Origin: Brevibacterium sp. CCUG 69071
GTDB lineage: Bacteria > Actinomycetota > Actinomycetes > Actinomycetales > Brevibacteriaceae
Assembly: GCF_021023135.1 (NCBI RefSeq)
Contig: NZ_PGFV01000001.1
Coordinates: 372,001-436,000 of the forward strand
Reading direction: 5' to 3'
DNA length: 64,000 nucleotides
The translations under genes and the position numbers were made by a program. The notes under the pieces are model-generated. The model was not told the origin of the DNA. It made no database searches and was given only the letters and a program-made list of their open reading frames with translations. Of this stretch, positions 8,944-19,696 are shown in pieces (position 1 is the first letter of the stretch; each line of letters opens with the position of its first letter).

Positions 8944-8993
8944 TGTCTGTTGGGTCCCCACCGGGCCACTCTCTCTATTTCATAAGGTATTTG

Positions 8994-10904
8994 ATGACTG
9001 AAGCCATCACGCGTCGTGAGAATCGCCGCAACGTCGCAATCGTCGCCCACGTCGACCACGGCAAGACCACCCTGGTCGATGCCATGCTCCGCCAGACCGG
9101 TGTGTTCAGCGAACACGGTGATTTTGCTGAACGCGTCATGGACTCCGGAGACCTCGAACGCGAGAAGGGCATCACCATTCTCGCGAAGAACACCTCCGTT
9201 CTCTACAACGGCCCCTCGGCCGGTGACGAACCGATCGTCATCAACGTCATCGACACCCCCGGACACGCCGATTTCGGCGGCGAGGTCGAGCGCGGCCTGT
9301 CCATGGTCGACGGAGTCGTCCTGCTCGTCGACGCCTCGGAAGGCCCGCTGCCGCAGACGCGCTTCGTGCTCCGCAAGGCTCTGGCCGCGAAGCTGCCCGT
9401 CATTCTGCTCATCAATAAGACCGACCGCGCCGATGCGCGCATCGACGGAGTCATCGAGGAATCTCAGGACCTGCTGCTGGGTCTGGCTGCAGACCTCGCC
9501 GACGAAGTTCCGGACCTCGATGTCGACTCCGTGCTCGATGTCCCCACCGTCTTCGCCGCCGCCAAGGTCGGCGCCGCCTCCCTCGAGCAGCCGGCCGACG
9601 GAGAAGCGCCGTCGAACCCGGACCTCGAGCCGCTGTTCAAGACGATCCTCGAGACCATTCCGGCTCCGGAGATCAACGAGGACGACGTCCTCCAGGCGCA
9701 TGTCACCAACCTCGACGCCTCGCCGTTCCTCGGTCGTCTCGCGCTGCTGCGCATCTTCGGCGGCACGCTGAAGAAGGGCCAGCAGGTCGCATGGGCACGT
9801 GGGGACGACATCAGCTCGGTCAAGATCACCGAACTCCTCGAGACCCAGGGCCTCGACCGAGTCCCGGCCACCGAGGCCTCGGCCGGTGACATCGTCGCCG
9901 TGGCCGGCATTCCCGACATCATGATCGGTGACACTCTCACCGACATCAACAACCCGAAGCCGATGCCGGCGATCATCATCGACGATCCTGCGATCTCGAT
10001 GACCATCGGCATCAACACCTCGCCGCTGGCCGGTCGCGAGAAGGGCACCAAGGTCACCGCACGGATGGTCAAGGACCGTCTCGATCAGGAGCTCGTCGGC
10101 AACGTCTCGCTCAAGGTTCTGCCCACCGAGCGTCCCGACGCCTGGGAGGTCCAGGGCCGCGGTGAGCTCGCACTGGCCATCCTCGTCGAGCAGATGCGTC
10201 GTGAAGGCTTCGAGCTCACGGTCGGCAAGCCTCAGGTCGTGACCAAGCAGGTCGATGGCAAGGTCCACGAGCCCTTCGAAGAGCTCACGATCGACGTTCC
10301 GGAGGACTACCTCGGCGCCGTCACCCAGCTCATGGCCAGCCGCAAGGGCGTCATGTCGACCATGACGAACCACGGCACCGGTTGGGTCCGGATGGAGTTC
10401 CGCGTCCCGGCTCGCGGTCTCATCGGGTTCCGCACCCGGTTCCTCACCGAGACCCGCGGCACCGGCATTGCGAACTCGTTCTCTGCCGGCTACGGCCCTT
10501 GGGCCGGGAACATCGAGTTCCGGACCAACGGTTCCCTCGTGGCCGACCGGGCAGGAGCTGTGACTCCCTACGCGATGATCAATCTGCAGGAACGCGGCAC
10601 CTTCTTCGTGCAGCCGACCTCCGAGGTCTACACCGGCCAGATCGTCGGCGAGAACTCTCGCGCCGATGACATGGACGTCAATATCACGAAGGAGAAGAAG
10701 CTGACGAACATGCGTTCGGCCTCGGCTGACTCCTTCGAGAACCTCGTCCCGCCGCGCAAGCTCACCCTCGAGGAGAGCCTCGAATTCGCCCGCGAGGACG
10801 AATGCGTCGAGGTGACCCCGGGCACGGTGCGCATCCGCAAGCTCGAGCTCGACCCGAAGGAACGGGCGAAGACCTACGCGAAGCTGCGTCGCCAGAACGC
10901 CTGA
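8994..10904 (+). CDS. typA: Ribosome-associated GTPase TypA/BipA
   Basis: A 636-residue translational GTPase of the BipA family. G1 is [10 protein letters not shown]3 is DTPGHADF and G4 is NKTD. EF-Tu domain II, the EF-G-like domains and the BipA-specific C-terminal domain follow ([20 protein letters not shown]). BipA acts at the ribosome during 50S assembly and stress adaptation. I chose ATG 8994 ([13 protein letters not shown]) because it gives the family's N-terminus and is preceded by AAGG; the frame opens earlier at 8943, but that extension is unlike the family. It is followed by mshB, as in mycobacteria, where typA and mshB are near neighbours. Confidence 0.96.
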   Translation: MTEAITRRENRRNVAIVAHVDHGKTTLVDAMLRQTGVFSEHGDFAERVMDSGDLEREKGITILAKNTSVLYNGPSAGDEPIVINVIDTPGHADFGGEVERGLSMVDGVVLLVDASEGPLPQTRFVLRKALAAKLPVILLINKTDRADARIDGVIEESQDLLLGLAADLADEVPDLDVDSVLDVPTVFAAAKVGAASLEQPADGEAPSNPDLEPLFKTILETIPAPEINEDDVLQAHVTNLDASPFLGRLALLRIFGGTLKKGQQVAWARGDDISSVKITELLETQGLDRVPATEASAGDIVAVAGIPDIMIGDTLTDINNPKPMPAIIIDDPAISMTIGINTSPLAGREKGTKVTARMVKDRLDQELVGNVSLKVLPTERPDAWEVQGRGELALAILVEQMRREGFELTVGKPQVVTKQVDGKVHEPFEELTIDVPEDYLGAVTQLMASRKGVMSTMTNHGTGWVRMEFRVPARGLIGFRTRFLTETRGTGIANSFSAGYGPWAGNIEFRTNGSLVADRAGAVTPYAMINLQERGTFFVQPTSEVYTGQIVGENSRADDMDVNITKEKKLTNMRSASADSFENLVPPRKLTLEESLEFAREDECVEVTPGTVRIRKLELDPKERAKTYAKLRRQNA

Positions 10905-10945
10905 TCGACGCCCCGACCGCATGACCTCGAGCACTTAAGGACCCT

Positions 10946-12298
10946 ATGACCGTCGTTCCCCGCATCCTCTTCGTGCACGCTCATCCCGACGATGAGACGA
11001 TCACGACCGGAGGAACGATCGCGTCCCTGGTCTCCGAAGGTGCCGAGGTCACCGTCCTCACCGCCACGCGGGGTGAGGGCGGGGAGGTCATCCCCGCCGA
11101 GCTCAAAGGGCTCGAGGGGGACCGCGCCCGTCTGGCACAGGTCCGGGAGACCGAGATCGCTGAGGCGATGGCGGCCCTGGGCGTGCGCAGGCACCTGTTC
11201 CTCGGCGGCGAGTCCCGCCGTTTCGAGGACTCGGGCATGGAATGGGGATCCGATGGTCATGCGCGGCCTGCCGCGTCGATGCCCGCCGAGGCGCTGTGCG
11301 CGGCCGATGTCGCCACGGTGGCCCGGTACATCGCAGCGGTCATCGACGAGACCCGACCGCATGCCGTGGTCACCTATGCCGCCAACGGCGGATACGGCCA
11401 CCCCGATCATGTGCGGGTCCACGATGCCACCGTCGCGGCCCTCGACTTCGCGAGCTGGCACACCGGTCGCCTGCTCTTCGTCGACACCCCCGCCGAGGCG
11501 GCCCGCGCCGCCTTCGACCCCGCGCAGTCCGGGTTCGCCGAGACCGGATTCGCCGCGGCGGAGACGATTCCGACGAAGCCGCCGGTCGGGGACATCGTCG
11601 TGGCCCAGGACATCGCCGGGGTGCTCGACTCCAAACGAGCGGCGCTGGCCGCCCACCGGACACAGGTGAGCGTCTCGGGCGAGTTCTTCGCCCTCTCGAA
11701 CGGCGTCGGACAGCGGATCGCCGACCGCGAGCACTTCTCGATCGGCGCCGGCGCACCGATCGCGGCGGTGGCCCTGCACGCGGGACCCGCCTCTCACATT
11801 CTGGCCGACCTCGACCTCGACCTCGCCGCTGTCGAGGCGCAGTCGATGCCTGCAGAATACGGTGCTGTCGGGGCTGCAGATGACAAGCCTCTGCGCCGCC
11901 GTCGTGAACCGAAGAAGCCCGGAATCTTCGCCTACGTCCACGCCGCCCTGCTCGCCCTGCTAATCGCCTTCCTCGGCGCGATGCAGCACCTCAACGTCAC
12001 GGTCATCGACCTGGCGGGCACACCGGTGATCCTTCCCTGGGGCCTGGCACTGTCACTGCTCCTGGCCGCATGCGGACTCTGGCACCTCAAGACCATGTAC
12101 CGCAGCTCGGCGCCGATGCTCGTCGCCGCAATCGTCATTGCGCTGCTGTCCTATGTGCTCGGCCAGCCCGATTGGCTGCCCGGTGCAGACATGATCGTCA
12201 CCGGCACGCTGCGGTCCGTCGCCTGGCTCCTCGGACCGATGGTCCTCGCCGCGATCTTCGCGTTCATCAACGTGCGACGGGCAGACCCGACTCGGTAG
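10946..12298 (+). CDS. mshB: PIG-L deacetylase, MshB-like, with C-terminal membrane domain
   Basis: Residues 1 to about 300 form a zinc-dependent PIG-L deacetylase. HAHPDDE supplies H13, D15 and D16, matching the zinc and catalytic residues of M. tuberculosis MshB; GYGHPDH (about 149-155) supplies the third zinc His. MshB removes acetate from GlcNAc-inositol, the second step of mycothiol synthesis. Unlike the roughly 300-residue mycobacterial enzyme, this one has an extra 120 residues (about 330-450) with four hydrophobic segments. The catalytic domain would therefore be tethered to the membrane. Position after typA supports the mshB call, but a mycothiol-conjugate amidase (Mca) is a close paralogue and not fully excluded. 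Confidence 0.85.
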   Translation: MTVVPRILFVHAHPDDETITTGGTIASLVSEGAEVTVLTATRGEGGEVIPAELKGLEGDRARLAQVRETEIAEAMAALGVRRHLFLGGESRRFEDSGMEWGSDGHARPAASMPAEALCAADVATVARYIAAVIDETRPHAVVTYAANGGYGHPDHVRVHDATVAALDFASWHTGRLLFVDTPAEAARAAFDPAQSGFAETGFAAAETIPTKPPVGDIVVAQDIAGVLDSKRAALAAHRTQVSVSGEFFALSNGVGQRIADREHFSIGAGAPIAAVALHAGPASHILADLDLDLAAVEAQSMPAEYGAVGAADDKPLRRRREPKKPGIFAYVHAALLALLIAFLGAMQHLNVTVIDLAGTPVILPWGLALSLLLAACGLWHLKTMYRSSAPMLVAAIVIALLSYVLGQPDWLPGADMIVTGTLRSVAWLLGPMVLAAIFAFINVRRADPTR

Positions 12299-12370
12299 AA
12301 TCGGGACGATCATGTCCACGCACACGTGTCGGACCGGACAGGGACCGGGCCCGACAGAACCGGGAGAACG

Positions 12371-14125
12371 ATGCCGACGCAGACTCTGATGGGTGCCTCG
12401 CCGAATCCAGGCGGAGACCCGGCTCCCACGAGCGAGCCGCGGAAGAAGACCTGGGTGATCCTGGGCGTCATCGTGCTCGGGCTGGCAGTGATCTATCTGC
12501 TCATCGGCTTCTTCAGCGGACGTGTCCTCGCCCCCGGAACGAGCGCGGCCGGCATCGACATCGGCGGCAAGAGCCGCACCGATGCCGAATCGACGTTGCG
12601 CAATGAGCTCTCCGATCGTACTGCGGAGACCATCGAACTCAAGGCCGGGGAGCCGAGCGCGAAGCTCGATCCGGAGAAGGCCGGGATCTCCTTCGACGCC
12701 GATGCCACCATCTCCCGCATCACGGGTTTCACACTCAACCCGATGATCATCTGGGATCGACTCTTCGGCGATGATGAGGTCGCCCCAGTCATCAGAGTCG
12801 ATGACGACAAGTTCGAGACGGCCACGGGCAAGGTCACCAAGTCGCTCGAGGTCGAACCCGTCGATGCCGAGCTCGGCTACGAGAAGACGAAGCCGAAGGT
12901 CAAGGACGGCACGGTCGGACAGACCGTCGACGCGGACCAGGTGCGCGCCGCCATCGATGAGCATTGGCTGCGCAGTGAGGACACAGTGCCCGTCGAGGCC
13001 AAGCAGGTCGATCCGGAGATCACCACCGCCGAAGCCGAAGAGATGGCCGAGGGCTTCGCAGCCGACGCCGTGAGCTCGGAGAGGACTGTCCGGGCGAAGC
13101 CGGGCAAGGACGCCGACGACGATGTCGACGGTGGGGACCTGAGCATCAGTCCGACCATCATCGCCAACTCGCTGTCCTTCGACGCGAAGGATTCGTCTCT
13201 GCGTCCTGTGTTCGACAAAGACGATCTGCAGAAGCGGGTGCTGGCGGCCAATAAGGACATCGGTCGCCCTGCGAAGGATGCGAGCTTCACGATCAAGGAC
13301 GGCAAGCCCAGCGTCGTCGAATCCGAAGACGGCATCGGCATCAAGGGCGACGAGCTCGCCACGGCTCTCACCGAGGCGATCAAGGGAGACACGGAGAAGC
13401 CCGAAGTGACCTTGGCGTCCGTGAAGCCCGACTTCACGACCAAGGATGCGAAGAAGGCCGATGTCTCGAAGGCGATGAGCGAATTCTCCACCGGCTACAA
13501 CTCCGAACCCAACAGGGACAACAACCTGCGCGTGGCGACGAAGAAGGTGTCCGGGACCGTCATCAAGCCGGGGGAGCAGTTCTCCCTCAACGAAGCTCTC
13601 GGACAGAGGACGGCGGCCAACGGGTACAAGCCCGCCGGTGTGATCTCTGAAGGTCAGATGAAGGAGGACTTCGGCGGTGGAGTCTCCCAGGTGTCGACGA
13701 CGCTGTTCAATGCGGCGTTCTTCGCCGGCTTCGATCTCGACGAGCACCGTGCGCACTCCCGCTACATCTCCCGTTACCCCGAGGGCCGGGAGACGACCCT
13801 GGACTGGTCGTCGATCGATCTGAAGTTCACGAACACCTCGAAGTCCCCGGTCGTCCTCGACATGTATCTCAAGGACGGTGAAGTCCACGCCAAGGTCTTC
13901 GGCGTCAAGAAGCTCTATGTGGACGCCGATGCTTCGGATCGCTTCAACTTCACCTCACCGGGATCCATCACCGAATCCGGGGCCTTGTGCACGCCGCAGG
14001 CGCCGAAGGAGGGATGGTCGATCAAGATCACCCGCACGATGAAGGACATCGAATCCGGACGCACGACGAAGGACTCTTTCGTCACCGACTACCGGCCGGT
14101 GAACAAAGTGGAGTGCAAGGACTGA
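12371..14125 (+). CDS. VanW family protein with peptidoglycan-binding-like repeats
   Basis: A 584-residue protein with a short cytoplasmic tail and one TM helix near residues 30-50, so the bulk lies outside the membrane. The exported part has two PG-binding-4-like segments (SAAGIDIGGKSRTDAESTL and a second copy near residue 280) and a VanW domain near residues 385-510 (EQFSLNEALGQRT; GGGVSQVSTTLFNAAFFAG). VanW proteins occur in some vancomycin-resistance clusters, but this domain combination is widespread in cell-wall proteins, so no resistance claim follows. I use ATG 12371 (GGGAGA upstream); a GTG at 12326 in the same frame lacks a clear site. It follows mshB by 72 bases. Confidence 0.88.
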   Translation: MPTQTLMGASPNPGGDPAPTSEPRKKTWVILGVIVLGLAVIYLLIGFFSGRVLAPGTSAAGIDIGGKSRTDAESTLRNELSDRTAETIELKAGEPSAKLDPEKAGISFDADATISRITGFTLNPMIIWDRLFGDDEVAPVIRVDDDKFETATGKVTKSLEVEPVDAELGYEKTKPKVKDGTVGQTVDADQVRAAIDEHWLRSEDTVPVEAKQVDPEITTAEAEEMAEGFAADAVSSERTVRAKPGKDADDDVDGGDLSISPTIIANSLSFDAKDSSLRPVFDKDDLQKRVLAANKDIGRPAKDASFTIKDGKPSVVESEDGIGIKGDELATALTEAIKGDTEKPEVTLASVKPDFTTKDAKKADVSKAMSEFSTGYNSEPNRDNNLRVATKKVSGTVIKPGEQFSLNEALGQRTAANGYKPAGVISEGQMKEDFGGGVSQVSTTLFNAAFFAGFDLDEHRAHSRYISRYPEGRETTLDWSSIDLKFTNTSKSPVVLDMYLKDGEVHAKVFGVKKLYVDADASDRFNFTSPGSITESGALCTPQAPKEGWSIKITRTMKDIESGRTTKDSFVTDYRPVNKVECKD

Positions 14126-14129
14126 ACCC

Positions 14130-14193
14130 GGCTCAGCCTCGGGAGGCGTGACAAGCAACCGCTGGGGGCGCGAGGCTCAGCCTCGGGTGGCGT
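14130..14193. repeat. 44-bp-period duplication of the GNAT gene 3' end
   Basis: GGCTCAGCCTCGGG(A/T)GGCGT occurs at 14130-14149 and 14174-14193, 19 of 20 bases identical and 44 bases apart. The right copy contains the stop codon (14177-14179) and last codons of the minus-strand acetyltransferase gene. The left copy lies between that gene and the end of the convergent VanW gene. Confidence 0.85.
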
Positions 14194-15250
14194 ACCAGGA
14201 ACGGTGCCGAACCGTGGCACCCAGGGAGTCGAAGAGTCCCAGAGAGGCGGTGTTCGACGCCTCCACATCGACGAGGTAGGAGCGCGCGCCTCGCTGGGAC
14301 AGCAGGGCCGCCGCCGCCCTGGCCACTGACCTGCCGGCACCGCGGCGACGCAGATCCGGACGCGTGATGAGATTGGTCAGCACACCCCACTTGCTGCGTT
14401 CGACCACCCGGCACGCGGCCACCAATGACCTGCTGCCATCGGGATGGTCGGCATAGGCGGTGACGAACTCACAGGGCTGGGCGGCTTCGACGAGGGCACG
14501 GAACGCCTCGTCGGAGCCGGGATCCCGCTCGCTCGTCCAGGCCGCATAGTGCACGGGCGTCGGGACCTCGCTGACTTCGATGGTCAGTCCGTCCGCGGCC
14601 GCGTCGGTGGGGCTGGCGGCGCCGTCGGCCGCCTCGGCGGTGGCACCGGTGAGCAGGAACGTTGCTTCGCCGGGTGCATATCCGCGTGCCGAGAGCAGGG
14701 GCGCCAGGCCCTCACACTCGGGTGCCAGCGTCGCCGAGTCCGCGGCGGAGTAGATCTGGATCTGCGGTGACTTGTCCCGCGCGGCGTACCAGGCTTCGAC
14801 GGCGTCGAGGGACTGTTCCCAGCCCAGGCCTGTCTCGGTCACGGGCAGGCAGCTGTTCGACCGCCGCGTCACCGATTCGGAGCTGCGCAGCAGCCAGCCC
14901 TTCTGCAGCAGGCCGACATCCGCGTCGGCGTCGGGGCTCTCATTGCGCAGATTCTCCACATGCAGCCACGAGACGTCCGCGGGCAGCCACGCGGCCGCGG
15001 AGATACGGCGCAGGTCGACGGCGGAGACGATCTCATGGGTGCGTCCCGATCGCGTCGGCGCGGGAGGGACTTCGTGGACGAGTTGGATCTGGGCCCGGGC
15101 GATGCGGAGCGGACCGTTCTTCGTCGTGATCTCCACGCTCGACTCATCGGCGGCGGAGATGACACCGAGGGCATCCGAGGTCGAGTGCGTGTCCCCGGGG
15201 TTGAGCGAATACCGTACGACAACTCTCTTGCCGGGCTGCAGATCGTCCAC
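14177..15250 (-). CDS. GNAT family N-acetyltransferase with N-terminal extension
   Basis: A 357-residue protein. The C-terminal 110 residues carry the GNAT fold with the acetyl-CoA loop LRRRGAGRSVARAAAALL and the GARSYLVDVEASNTASLGLF strand typical of RimI-like enzymes. The N-terminal 90 residues (DDLQPGKRVVVRYSLNPGD onward) look like the SH3-like domain found in actinobacterial GNAT proteins near fdxA and dapC. It should transfer acetyl to an amine; the acceptor is unknown. It is divergent from the ferredoxin gene and convergent with VanW. Its 3' end is tandemly duplicated downstream (14130-14149). Confidence 0.88.
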   Translation of the reverse strand: MDDLQPGKRVVVRYSLNPGDTHSTSDALGVISAADESSVEITTKNGPLRIARAQIQLVHEVPPAPTRSGRTHEIVSAVDLRRISAAAWLPADVSWLHVENLRNESPDADADVGLLQKGWLLRSSESVTRRSNSCLPVTETGLGWEQSLDAVEAWYAARDKSPQIQIYSAADSATLAPECEGLAPLLSARGYAPGEATFLLTGATAEAADGAASPTDAAADGLTIEVSEVPTPVHYAAWTSERDPGSDEAFRALVEAAQPCEFVTAYADHPDGSRSLVAACRVVERSKWGVLTNLITRPDLRRRGAGRSVARAAAALLSQRGARSYLVDVEASNTASLGLFDSLGATVRHRSWYATRG

Positions 15251-15441
15251 TTCTCGCCTTCCGCCTGATTTCGGTCACCCCCAGCCTAGAACACTCGGGT
15301 CCCGGCGCAGTCGAGGCGTGACGCGGGACACGAATATGCAATGAGGATCACGTGCCCCCGGTGGAGCCCCGTGCATGCGGAGGGCGTATTGTTGAGGGTG
15401 CCACGCGCTTGATCAGTGAGTCTTTAGTAGGAGTCGGTTCC

Positions 15442-15762
15442 GTGACGTACATCATTGCCCAGCCTTGCGTCGATGTGAAGGACAAGGCCTGCATCGACGA
15501 ATGTCCGGTCGACTGCATCTACGAGGGCGAACGCAGCCTCTACATCCACCCCGACGAATGCGTCGACTGCGGTGCCTGCGAACCTGTCTGCCCGGTCGAG
15601 GCGATCTTCTACGAAGACGATGTTCCCGACGAGTGGGAGTCCTACTACAAGGCCAATGTCGAGTTCTTCGACGAACTCGGATCTCCCGGCGGTGCCGCGA
15701 AGCTCGGCAACACCGGCAAGGATCACCCGATGATCTCCGCGCTGCCTCCGCAGAACGGCTGA
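15442..15762 (+). CDS. fdxA: 7Fe ferredoxin (3Fe-4S/4Fe-4S)
   Basis: A 106-residue small electron carrier. The N-terminal half has C9, C17, C21 and C25 in the FdxA pattern for a 3Fe-4S plus 4Fe-4S pair (CIDECPVDC); a second motif CVDCGACEPVCP lies near residues 40-51. The C-terminal 45-residue extension is usual for this family. The start is GTG at 15442 with TAGGAG six to ten bases upstream; the frame opens at 15352, but the extension is not ferredoxin-like. The dapC-type aminotransferase starts 3 bases after the stop, the same pairing as mycobacterial fdxC-Rv1178, so the two are one transcription unit. Confidence 0.95.
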   Translation: MTYIIAQPCVDVKDKACIDECPVDCIYEGERSLYIHPDECVDCGACEPVCPVEAIFYEDDVPDEWESYYKANVEFFDELGSPGGAAKLGNTGKDHPMISALPPQNG

Positions 15763-15765
15763 GGC

Positions 15766-16887
15766 ATGACGGCCGGCTTCGGGCTCAACCTGCCCGACTA
15801 CCCCTGGGACCGCCTCACCGAGTACCGCCAGCGTGCCGCCGAGCACCCGGACGGGGTCTGCGACCTGTCGATCGGGACCCCGGTCGATCCCACCCCTGAG
15901 GTGATCCGAAACGCCCTCGGCGCCGCCGCCGATGCGCACGGCTACCCGACCACCGGAGGGGCCGTCGAACTGCGTGAGGCGATCGCCGGGTGGTATGAGA
16001 CCTGGCACGGCGTGAGCCTCGACCCCGCCGCCGAGGTGCTGCCCACCGTGGGGTCGAAGGAGTTCGTGGCGTGGCTGCCCACCCTGCTGGGGCTGCGGGA
16101 GCGCGGACTGACCGTCGCCTGCCCCTCGGTGGCATACCCGACCTACGAGATGGGGGCGATGATCGCGGGCGTCGACTGCCGACGCCTCGACGCCGCCGAT
16201 ATCGTCGCCGGCGCGTCCCTCGAGGGCATCGGACTGCTGTGGATCAACACGCCGAGCAATCCGACCGGTGAGGTCCTCTCGGCCGATATCCTCGCCGAGG
16301 TTGTCCGCCGTACCCGTGAAGCCGGAGTCATCCTCGCCTCCGACGAATGCTACGGACTGCTGAATTGGGAATCCGATGAACCCGCGCCGAGCGTGCTGGC
16401 GGCGGCGGGGGAGACCTACTCGGGCGTGCTCAGCGTCTACTCGATGTCAAAGCAGTCCAACCTCGCCGGCTATCGTGCGGCCTTCGTCGCCGGAGACGCC
16501 GAGCTGATCGCCGATCTGACGCGCTCACGCAAGCACGCGGGAATGATCGTACCCTTCCCGATCCAGGCGGCGATGACTGCAGGGCTGGGCGACACGGCTC
16601 ATGTGCGCGAACAGAAGGAGCGGTACCGGGCCCGACGCGAGCTGCTGCGGGCCGGACTCGAAGCCTACGGATTCCGCATCGATCACTCGACGGCGGGGCT
16701 GTACCTGTGGTCGAGTGCGGGAGTCGGCTGCTGGGAGTCACTGAGCGGACTGGCTGATCTCGGGATCATCGCCGGCCCGGGGGAGTTCTACGGCGACGCG
16801 GGCACCGAGCATGTGCGAATCGCTCTGACGGCGACCGACGAACGGATCGCCGCGGCAGCGAAACGACTCCAGAACGCCGCTCACTGA
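15766..16887 (+). CDS. dapC: Succinyldiaminopimelate aminotransferase (DapC type)
   Basis: A 373-residue fold-type I PLP aminotransferase. The PLP-binding Lys is in SMSKQSNLAGYR; NTPSNPTGEVL carries the cofactor Asn and SDECYGLL the Asp that contacts the pyridine nitrogen. In the succinylase pathway DapC makes N-succinyl-LL-diaminopimelate from N-succinyl-2-amino-6-ketopimelate, for lysine and peptidoglycan. Linkage to dapD and dapE within 4 kb, and the position after the ferredoxin gene, support the assignment over a generic aminotransferase. Only 3 bases separate it from fdxA. Confidence 0.9.
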   Translation: MTAGFGLNLPDYPWDRLTEYRQRAAEHPDGVCDLSIGTPVDPTPEVIRNALGAAADAHGYPTTGGAVELREAIAGWYETWHGVSLDPAAEVLPTVGSKEFVAWLPTLLGLRERGLTVACPSVAYPTYEMGAMIAGVDCRRLDAADIVAGASLEGIGLLWINTPSNPTGEVLSADILAEVVRRTREAGVILASDECYGLLNWESDEPAPSVLAAAGETYSGVLSVYSMSKQSNLAGYRAAFVAGDAELIADLTRSRKHAGMIVPFPIQAAMTAGLGDTAHVREQKERYRARRELLRAGLEAYGFRIDHSTAGLYLWSSAGVGCWESLSGLADLGIIAGPGEFYGDAGTEHVRIALTATDERIAAAAKRLQNAAH

Positions 16888-17069
16888 GCGTTCGCCAAAG
16901 TGCCGTCCAGCTGCCGCAAATGTGGTGGATGACCAGGTCAAACGTATTACCGGTCGGTAAGGACCGGTGTGAGTGATTTTCTGATTCCTGGAGTTGTCGG
17001 TAGTCTTTGATGGAACTGTGCAAGACACCTCAGGAAGTTCTTGGGGTGGGTCGACGGTGAGGAGATCAT

Positions 17070-18338
<1,269 letters not shown>

Positions 18339-18353
<15 letters not shown>

Positions 18354-18400
18354 TCCCAGCCATCGACAACCGCTGATATAGGTCGTCGACAACTGCTGAT
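18339..18400 (+). repeat. Three 23-bp tandem copies of the gltA 3' end
   Basis: The 16-base core (A/G)TCGACAAC(C/T)GCTGAT is found at 18339-18354, 18362-18377 and 18385-18400, with an exact period of 23. The first copy is the end of gltA (Ile-Asp-Asn-Arg-stop); the others lie downstream and repeat those codons plus the TGA. Copy 3 differs at two positions. Confidence 0.93.
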
Positions 18401-18416
18401 ATCCGCATGGCCCAAG

Positions 18417-18455
18417 CGCCGTGAGCATGGCACCTCGTGCCGGCTCACGGCGTTT
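18417..18455 (+). terminator. Terminator of gltA
   Basis: A long hairpin: outer arms CGCCGTGAGC (18417-18426) and GCTCACGGCG (18443-18452), inner arms GGCAC/GTGCC around a CTC loop, then TTT. It lies 64 bases after the gltA stop, beyond the tandem copies of the gene end. Confidence 0.85.
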
Positions 18456-18499
18456 GCGCATTCAAGCGCGGTGCCCGCTGCGCATCATGCCCTACAGCC

Positions 18500-18539
18500 A
18501 GTGACACACCGCATCGGAGGCCCGGTAGGATGTGTCACT
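18500..18539. other. Spaced inverted repeat in the gltA-dapD gap
   Basis: AGTGACACA (18500-18508) and TGTGTCACT (18531-18539) are exact reverse complements with a 22-base spacer. They lie in the otherwise featureless part (18456-18632) of the 356-base gap between convergent gltA and dapD. It could be a weak hairpin or a protein site. I see no gene in this stretch. Confidence 0.45.
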
Positions 18540-18632
18540 CTCGCGGCGTTATGTCCGTCTGAAGGGCGGTACGCGGGAGCGGGCGCGTGCCGCCGAGGCC
18601 CGCACGCGGATGCGCGTCGGTTCGCTCGCGGA

Positions 18633-18677
18633 TGCACTGAGGGCGCGCTCCCAGCGTGGGAGCGCGCCCTCAGTGCA
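18633..18677 (-). terminator. Perfect 20-bp hairpin after dapD
   Basis: Arms of 20 perfectly paired bases (18633-18652 and 18658-18677) around a 5-base loop, starting 33 bases past the minus-strand dapD stop. No T-run follows. Being symmetrical, it could also stop read-through from gltA. Confidence 0.85.
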
Positions 18678-18709
18678 GACCGGACCGACTCAGCGCAGAT
18701 CAGACAGTC

Positions 18710-19654
18710 TCAGTGGAGGTCGGGGTTGAGCTCGATGCCTTTGGAGTCACGCGAGATGGCCTCGACGGTGCCGGAGACGGAGTTGCGGCGGAACAGGATG
18801 TTGTTCTGCCCGCTGAGCTCAGCGGCTTTGACGACGGCTCCGCCCTCGCCGGGGACCGTCACCCGGGTGCCGGCGGTGATGTAGAGGCCGGCCTCGACGA
18901 TGCAGTCATCGCCGATGGAGATGCCGACACCGGCGTTCGCGCCCAGCAGGCTGCCGCTGCCGATGGAGATGCGGTGCGTGCCGCCGCCGGAGAGGGTGCC
19001 CATGATCGAGGCACCGCCGCCGATGTCCGAGCCGTCGCCGACGACGACGCCCTGGGAGATGCGGCCTTCGACCATGGCCGACCCGAGCGTGCCGGCGTTG
19101 AAGTTGACGAAGCCTTCGTGCATCACGGTCGTGCCCGCTGCCAGATGCGCGCCGAGGCGGACACGGTCGGCGTCGGCGATCCGCACACCGGAGGGGATGA
19201 CGAAGTCGGTCATCCGCGGGAACTTGTCGAGACCGTACACGGCGACCGGGCCGCGAGCCAGCAGCTTCGCCCGAGTGGCCTCGAAGTCCTCGGGGGAGCA
19301 GGCGCCGAACGAGGTCCAGACGACGTTCGAGATGTGACCGAAGATGCCGTCGAGGTTGACGTCATTGGGAGCCACGACCCGGTGGGAGAGTGCATGCAGT
19401 CGCAGGTAGGCATCGGCCGCCGAGGCGGGAGCCTCGTCGAGGTCGACCGTGGTGGTCACGACCTCGGACTGGGTGCCGCGGGCGTCGTCGGCACCGACGA
19501 GGGCGTCGAGTCCGTCATCGGTCGAGTGGGAGGTGGCGGCCGCCTCGGCGAGGTCATGGGTCTCACCCGTGCTCAGGGCGGGGTACCAGACGGAGAGGAC
19601 GATGTCGTTGTGAGTCGTGGCGAGACCACGAGCGGAAACTATGCGTTCTGTCAT
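18710..19654 (-). CDS. dapD: Tetrahydrodipicolinate N-succinyltransferase
   Basis: A 314-residue protein of the actinobacterial DapD type. It transfers succinyl from succinyl-CoA to tetrahydrodipicolinate, the first committed step of the succinylase branch to diaminopimelate. The C-terminal half shows hexapeptide repeats of a left-handed beta-helix ([20 protein letters not shown], then [14 protein letters not shown] and [19 protein letters not shown]). Such enzymes are trimers. It is divergent from dapE with only 42 bases between the starts, so the two promoters overlap; mycobacteria keep the same divergent dapD-dapE pair (Rv1201c/Rv1202). Confidence 0.95.
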   Translation of the reverse strand: MTERIVSARGLATTHNDIVLSVWYPALSTGETHDLAEAAATSHSTDDGLDALVGADDARGTQSEVVTTTVDLDEAPASAADAYLRLHALSHRVVAPNDVNLDGIFGHISNVVWTSFGACSPEDFEATRAKLLARGPVAVYGLDKFPRMTDFVIPSGVRIADADRVRLGAHLAAGTTVMHEGFVNFNAGTLGSAMVEGRISQGVVVGDGSDIGGGASIMGTLSGGGTHRISIGSGSLLGANAGVGISIGDDCIVEAGLYITAGTRVTVPGEGGAVVKAAELSGQNNILFRRNSVSGTVEAISRDSKGIELNPDLH

Positions 19655-19696
19655 GGTTCAAGACTAGTCGGTGGCGGCGGTACTAGGCTAAGCGAT

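Noticed and set aside
8670..10934. A 754-codon open frame antisense to typA
   Set aside because: The protein is low in complexity and rich in Arg, Asp, Val and Gly with no family motif. It shadows codon positions of a clear typA gene. High GC makes such antisense frames common.
12053..13888. A 611-codon minus-strand frame over mshB and VanW genes
   Set aside because: Composition typical of antisense translation, no start site with a ribosome binding sequence, and it conflicts with two recognisable genes.
12371..14125. Vancomycin resistance through the VanW gene
   Set aside because: No vanH, vanA, vanX or regulator genes; VanW with PG-binding repeats is common in wall proteins.
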